From contig OZ245788.1 of assembly GCA_965228065.1 (NCBI GenBank), positions 5,022,001 to 5,086,000 of the forward strand: a stretch of DNA of 64,000 nt, written 5' to 3'. The notes below the pieces were generated by a model. That model did not search any database. It saw nothing but the letters and a program-made list of their open reading frames with translations, and was not told the origin of the DNA. The position numbers and the translations under genes are program-made. Source of the stretch: Sphingobium_A sp965228065 (lineage in GTDB: Bacteria; Pseudomonadota; Alphaproteobacteria; Sphingomonadales; Sphingomonadaceae). The stretch's first letter is position 1, and each line of letters opens with the position of its first letter. Below are positions 61,733 to 64,000 of the stretch, in pieces.

Positions 61733-63113
61733 ACTGTTTTTGCTCCTCCCCGTGATTCTCGCGGGCTGCGCCGTCGGGCCCGATCATGTCGTACCGATCG
61801 CCCCGGCGCCCGCGGCCGGCGCGTTCGTGACAACCGCACCGGCGACCGACCCCGGTGCCCCGCTGCCCGACGACTGGTGGCGGCTCTATGACGATCCCGC
61901 GCTCGACCGACTGATCACGCGGGCACTGGCGGGCAATACCGACCTGCGCGTCGCGATCGCCAATCTTGCGCGTGCCCGCGCGGTCGTGGGTGAGGCTCGC
62001 GCCGGCCGGCTGCCGACCACCGGGCTCTCCGCGCAGGCAGGCTATGGCAATGGCGGGCAGCTGTCCGGATTCCAGAGCGGAACGGAGCAGTTCGGCGCGA
62101 ATGGCGGCCTAGCCATGTCCTGGGAGGCCGATCTGTTCGGTCGCGTCCACCGGACAATCGAGGCGGCACGCGCCGATGCCGCCGCGATCGAGGCAGCACG
62201 CGACATGGTTCGGGTGACCGTGGTGGCGGAAACCGCACGCGCCTATGTCGCCGCCTGCACATTGGCGGGTTCTGCCGCGATCGCACGCGAATCGCTGACG
62301 ATTGCCGAAACCGACCTGCGGCTGGTGACCCTGCGGGAACGCGCCGGATCGGCCGGTCGGCTCGACGTCGAGCGTTCGGCGACGGCCGTTGCCAATGCGC
62401 GTGCGGCAATCCCGTCGATCGACGACCAACGCCGCATCGCCCTGTTCGAACTGGCCGCGCTGATCGGAGTCACGCCCACCGAAGCGCCCGGCGAAGCCAT
62501 TGCATGCACCCGACCGCCCGAATTGCGCGGCGCCCTGCCCGTCGGCGACGGTACGGCATTGCTGCGCCGCCGCCCGGACATTCGCGAGGCAGAGCGGATG
62601 ATTGCGGCAGACACGGCGCGGATCGGGGTCGCCACCGCCGAACTCTATCCCCGGATCTCGTTCGGCGGCTCGGCAGGCTATGGTCAGAACGACAAGGGCC
62701 CTTCCGGCTTCTCCTTCTCGGTCGGGCCGCTGCTGTCATGGAGTTTCCCAAACATCGCGGTCGCGCGGAATCGCATCCGCCAGGCCGAAGCACAGGGTGA
62801 GGCGTCGCTTGCCCGGTTCGACGGCGTCGTCCTGACTGCGCTCAAGGAAGTCGAACAGGCCCTGTCGGGCTATGCGGCCGGCGCGGAACGCGACGCCGCG
62901 CTCACCGACGCCGTTGCACGGGCGGACAACGCGCATCGCCTCGCCCTTGCCCGCTATCGTGCAGGGTCGATCTCGCAGCTCGACGTGATCGTGGCGCAGC
63001 GCACCCTGCTCGATGCGCGCGCGGCTTCGGCGGATTCGGTTCGCCGGCTCGCCGACGCACGGATCCTGCTCTTCAAGGCTTTGGGCGGCGGCTGGGCGGC
63101 AAATGAAGGATAA
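61725..63113 (+). CDS. NodT/OprM-type outer-membrane lipoprotein channel
   Basis: The 462-residue protein has a lipobox (LLLPVILAGCAVGPDHVVP), DDWWRLYDDPALDRLITRALAGNTDLRVAIANLARAR at the start of the first repeat and LRRRPDIREAERMIAADTARIGVA in the second. These are standard NodT-family landmarks. It completes the drug pump as the outer-membrane exit. Confidence 0.93.
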   Translation: MRKLFLLLPVILAGCAVGPDHVVPIAPAPAAGAFVTTAPATDPGAPLPDDWWRLYDDPALDRLITRALAGNTDLRVAIANLARARAVVGEARAGRLPTTGLSAQAGYGNGGQLSGFQSGTEQFGANGGLAMSWEADLFGRVHRTIEAARADAAAIEAARDMVRVTVVAETARAYVAACTLAGSAAIARESLTIAETDLRLVTLRERAGSAGRLDVERSATAVANARAAIPSIDDQRRIALFELAALIGVTPTEAPGEAIACTRPPELRGALPVGDGTALLRRRPDIREAERMIAADTARIGVATAELYPRISFGGSAGYGQNDKGPSGFSFSVGPLLSWSFPNIAVARNRIRQAEAQGEASLARFDGVVLTALKEVEQALSGYAAGAERDAALTDAVARADNAHRLALARYRAGSISQLDVIVAQRTLLDARAASADSVRRLADARILLFKALGGGWAANEG

Positions 63114-63171
63114 GAGGTGATATGCCGCCTCACCATTGGCGGGCGACACGGGTTCGGGCTAAGTGGCCGAT

Positions 63172-64000
63172 ATGAAGAAATCATCGCAGCCGACCATCAA
63201 CGACGTCGCCCGCCTCGCCGGCGTCTCCAAGAAGACGGTCAGCCGGGTGATCAATCGCTCCCCCCTGCTCAACGACGACACGCGCGACCGTGTCCAGGCG
63301 GTGATCAAGGATCTGGGCTATATCCCCAATCCGCAGGCGCGCGCCCTGGCACTGCGCCGCAACTTCCTGATCGGCCTGGTCCACGACAATCCCAATGCGC
63401 AGACCGTGCTCAATGTGCAGCAGGGCATATTGGAAGCGCTGCGCGATACCGAGTTCGAGCTGGTCGTGCGGCCGGTCGATCGCGGATCGCCGGAAATGCT
63501 CACCGACCTGCGCCATTTCCTCGAACGCCAGCGGCTGTTCGGCGTGCTGCTGATGCCGCCGATCTCCGAGAATGATTCGCTCGCCAAACTCTGCGACGAG
63601 ATTGGCTGCCGCTATGTTCGCATGGGGTCTGCGCAGCTCGACGAGCCGGAACATACCGTTGCCTCCAACGACCGCGAGGCCGTGCGCGAGGCGACCGAAT
63701 ATCTGATCAAGGCCGGTCATCGCCGGATCGGGCTCGTGCTCGGGCCGCACGGCTTCCGCTCCGCGCTGGAACGGCGCCGCGGCTTCGAGGATGCGCTTGC
63801 CGGCGCCGGCATCGCGCTGCCGCGCAGCCTGATCGCCGACGGCAATTACACCTTCGATTCGGGCATGCATGCCGGGGAACGGTTGCTGGACCTGCTGCCC
63901 CGTCCCACCGCGATCTTCGCGTCAAATGACGAGATGGCCGCGGGCGTGCTCCACACCGCGCGCCAGCGCGGCCTGGAGGTTCCCGCCGATCTCTCGATCA
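63172..64000 (+). CDS. LacI-family regulator (cut by window edge)
   Basis: The frame starts MKKSSQPTINDVARLAGVSK and continues KTVSRVINRSPLLNDDTRDRV, the LacI helix-turn-helix, then IKDLGYIPNPQARALALRRN (hinge). The periplasmic-binding-like domain follows (LIGLVHDNPNAQTVLNVQQGIL, AIFASNDEMAAGVL) up to the edge at about residue 276. Family members usually control sugar use; the target gene is probably outside the window. The gene is 58 bases after the RND operon. Confidence 0.9.
   Translation, partial: MKKSSQPTINDVARLAGVSKKTVSRVINRSPLLNDDTRDRVQAVIKDLGYIPNPQARALALRRNFLIGLVHDNPNAQTVLNVQQGILEALRDTEFELVVRPVDRGSPEMLTDLRHFLERQRLFGVLLMPPISENDSLAKLCDEIGCRYVRMGSAQLDEPEHTVASNDREAVREATEYLIKAGHRRIGLVLGPHGFRSALERRRGFEDALAGAGIALPRSLIADGNYTFDSGMHAGERLLDLLPRPTAIFASNDEMAAGVLHTARQRGLEVPADLSI

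Overview
The window looks like part of a sphingomonad-type alphaproteobacterial genome (Sphingomonas, Sphingobium or Novosphingobium relatives). It is GC-rich, and its metal-resistance proteins, a MucR remnant, ACR3/ArsN2/ArsH arsenic genes and NodT/RND efflux genes fit that group. This is inferred from protein families; no rRNA or tRNA gene was seen to confirm it.

Left part (1-14.3 kb) is a mobile-element cargo and defence zone. It holds the 3' end of a TraG-like conjugation gene, a DUF1778-GNAT toxin-antitoxin pair and a one-chain nucleotidyltransferase-HEPN protein. Next come two three-gene systems placed tail to tail. The first is SIR2-like protein / small protein / SMC-like ATPase with a CxxC zinc-hook motif (+ strand). 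The second is EQxK-type nuclease / middle component / DUF3732 ATPase (- strand). Both look like ABC-three-component (Lamassu-like) systems. A CoiA-like nuclease gene with a small unknown partner follows. At 14.3-16.5 kb lies debris: a frameshifted mucR fragment, a short AraC protein and an ECF sigma factor without a FecR partner.

Middle part (16.5-52.5 kb) is a dense metal-resistance island. (a) A long leftward operon runs from a CDF exporter through a small His-rich protein, CzcCB, a lipoprotein, CzcA, DUF190, a P1B-4 ATPase, SRPBCC and MliC-like proteins to a ZIP transporter. A PbrR/CadR-type promoter heads it, and a second copy precedes a PbrT-like cytochrome c/FTR1 permease beside the MerR-family regulator. 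(b) A cusCBAF copper/silver efflux operon, with a CusF domain fused to CusB as well as a separate CusF. (c) A CnrYXH-like sigma/anti-sigma/sensor module embedded among copA, copB, copC, copD and DUF411 genes. Four sites with the pattern TGAGGG-N13-[C/A]TGCGTA[T/G] precede cnrY, copA, copC and the DUF411 gene, so this sigma factor probably controls periplasmic copper resistance. (d) A CueR-regulated copper ATPase with cueR as the second gene. (e) dmeRF (Ni/Co) diverging from an arsR-arsC-arsC-acr3-arsN2-arsH operon.

Right part (52.5-64 kb) begins with about 0.7 kb without a normal gene, rich in hairpins and holding a tiny hydrophobic ORF. It continues with more ordinary chromosomal genes: an M20 amidohydrolase, an S9 peptidase, a TetR regulator diverging from a three-gene RND multidrug pump, and the start of a LacI regulator. 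A near-perfect SoxR-type promoter with no obvious target lies behind tetR and points toward the pump operon.
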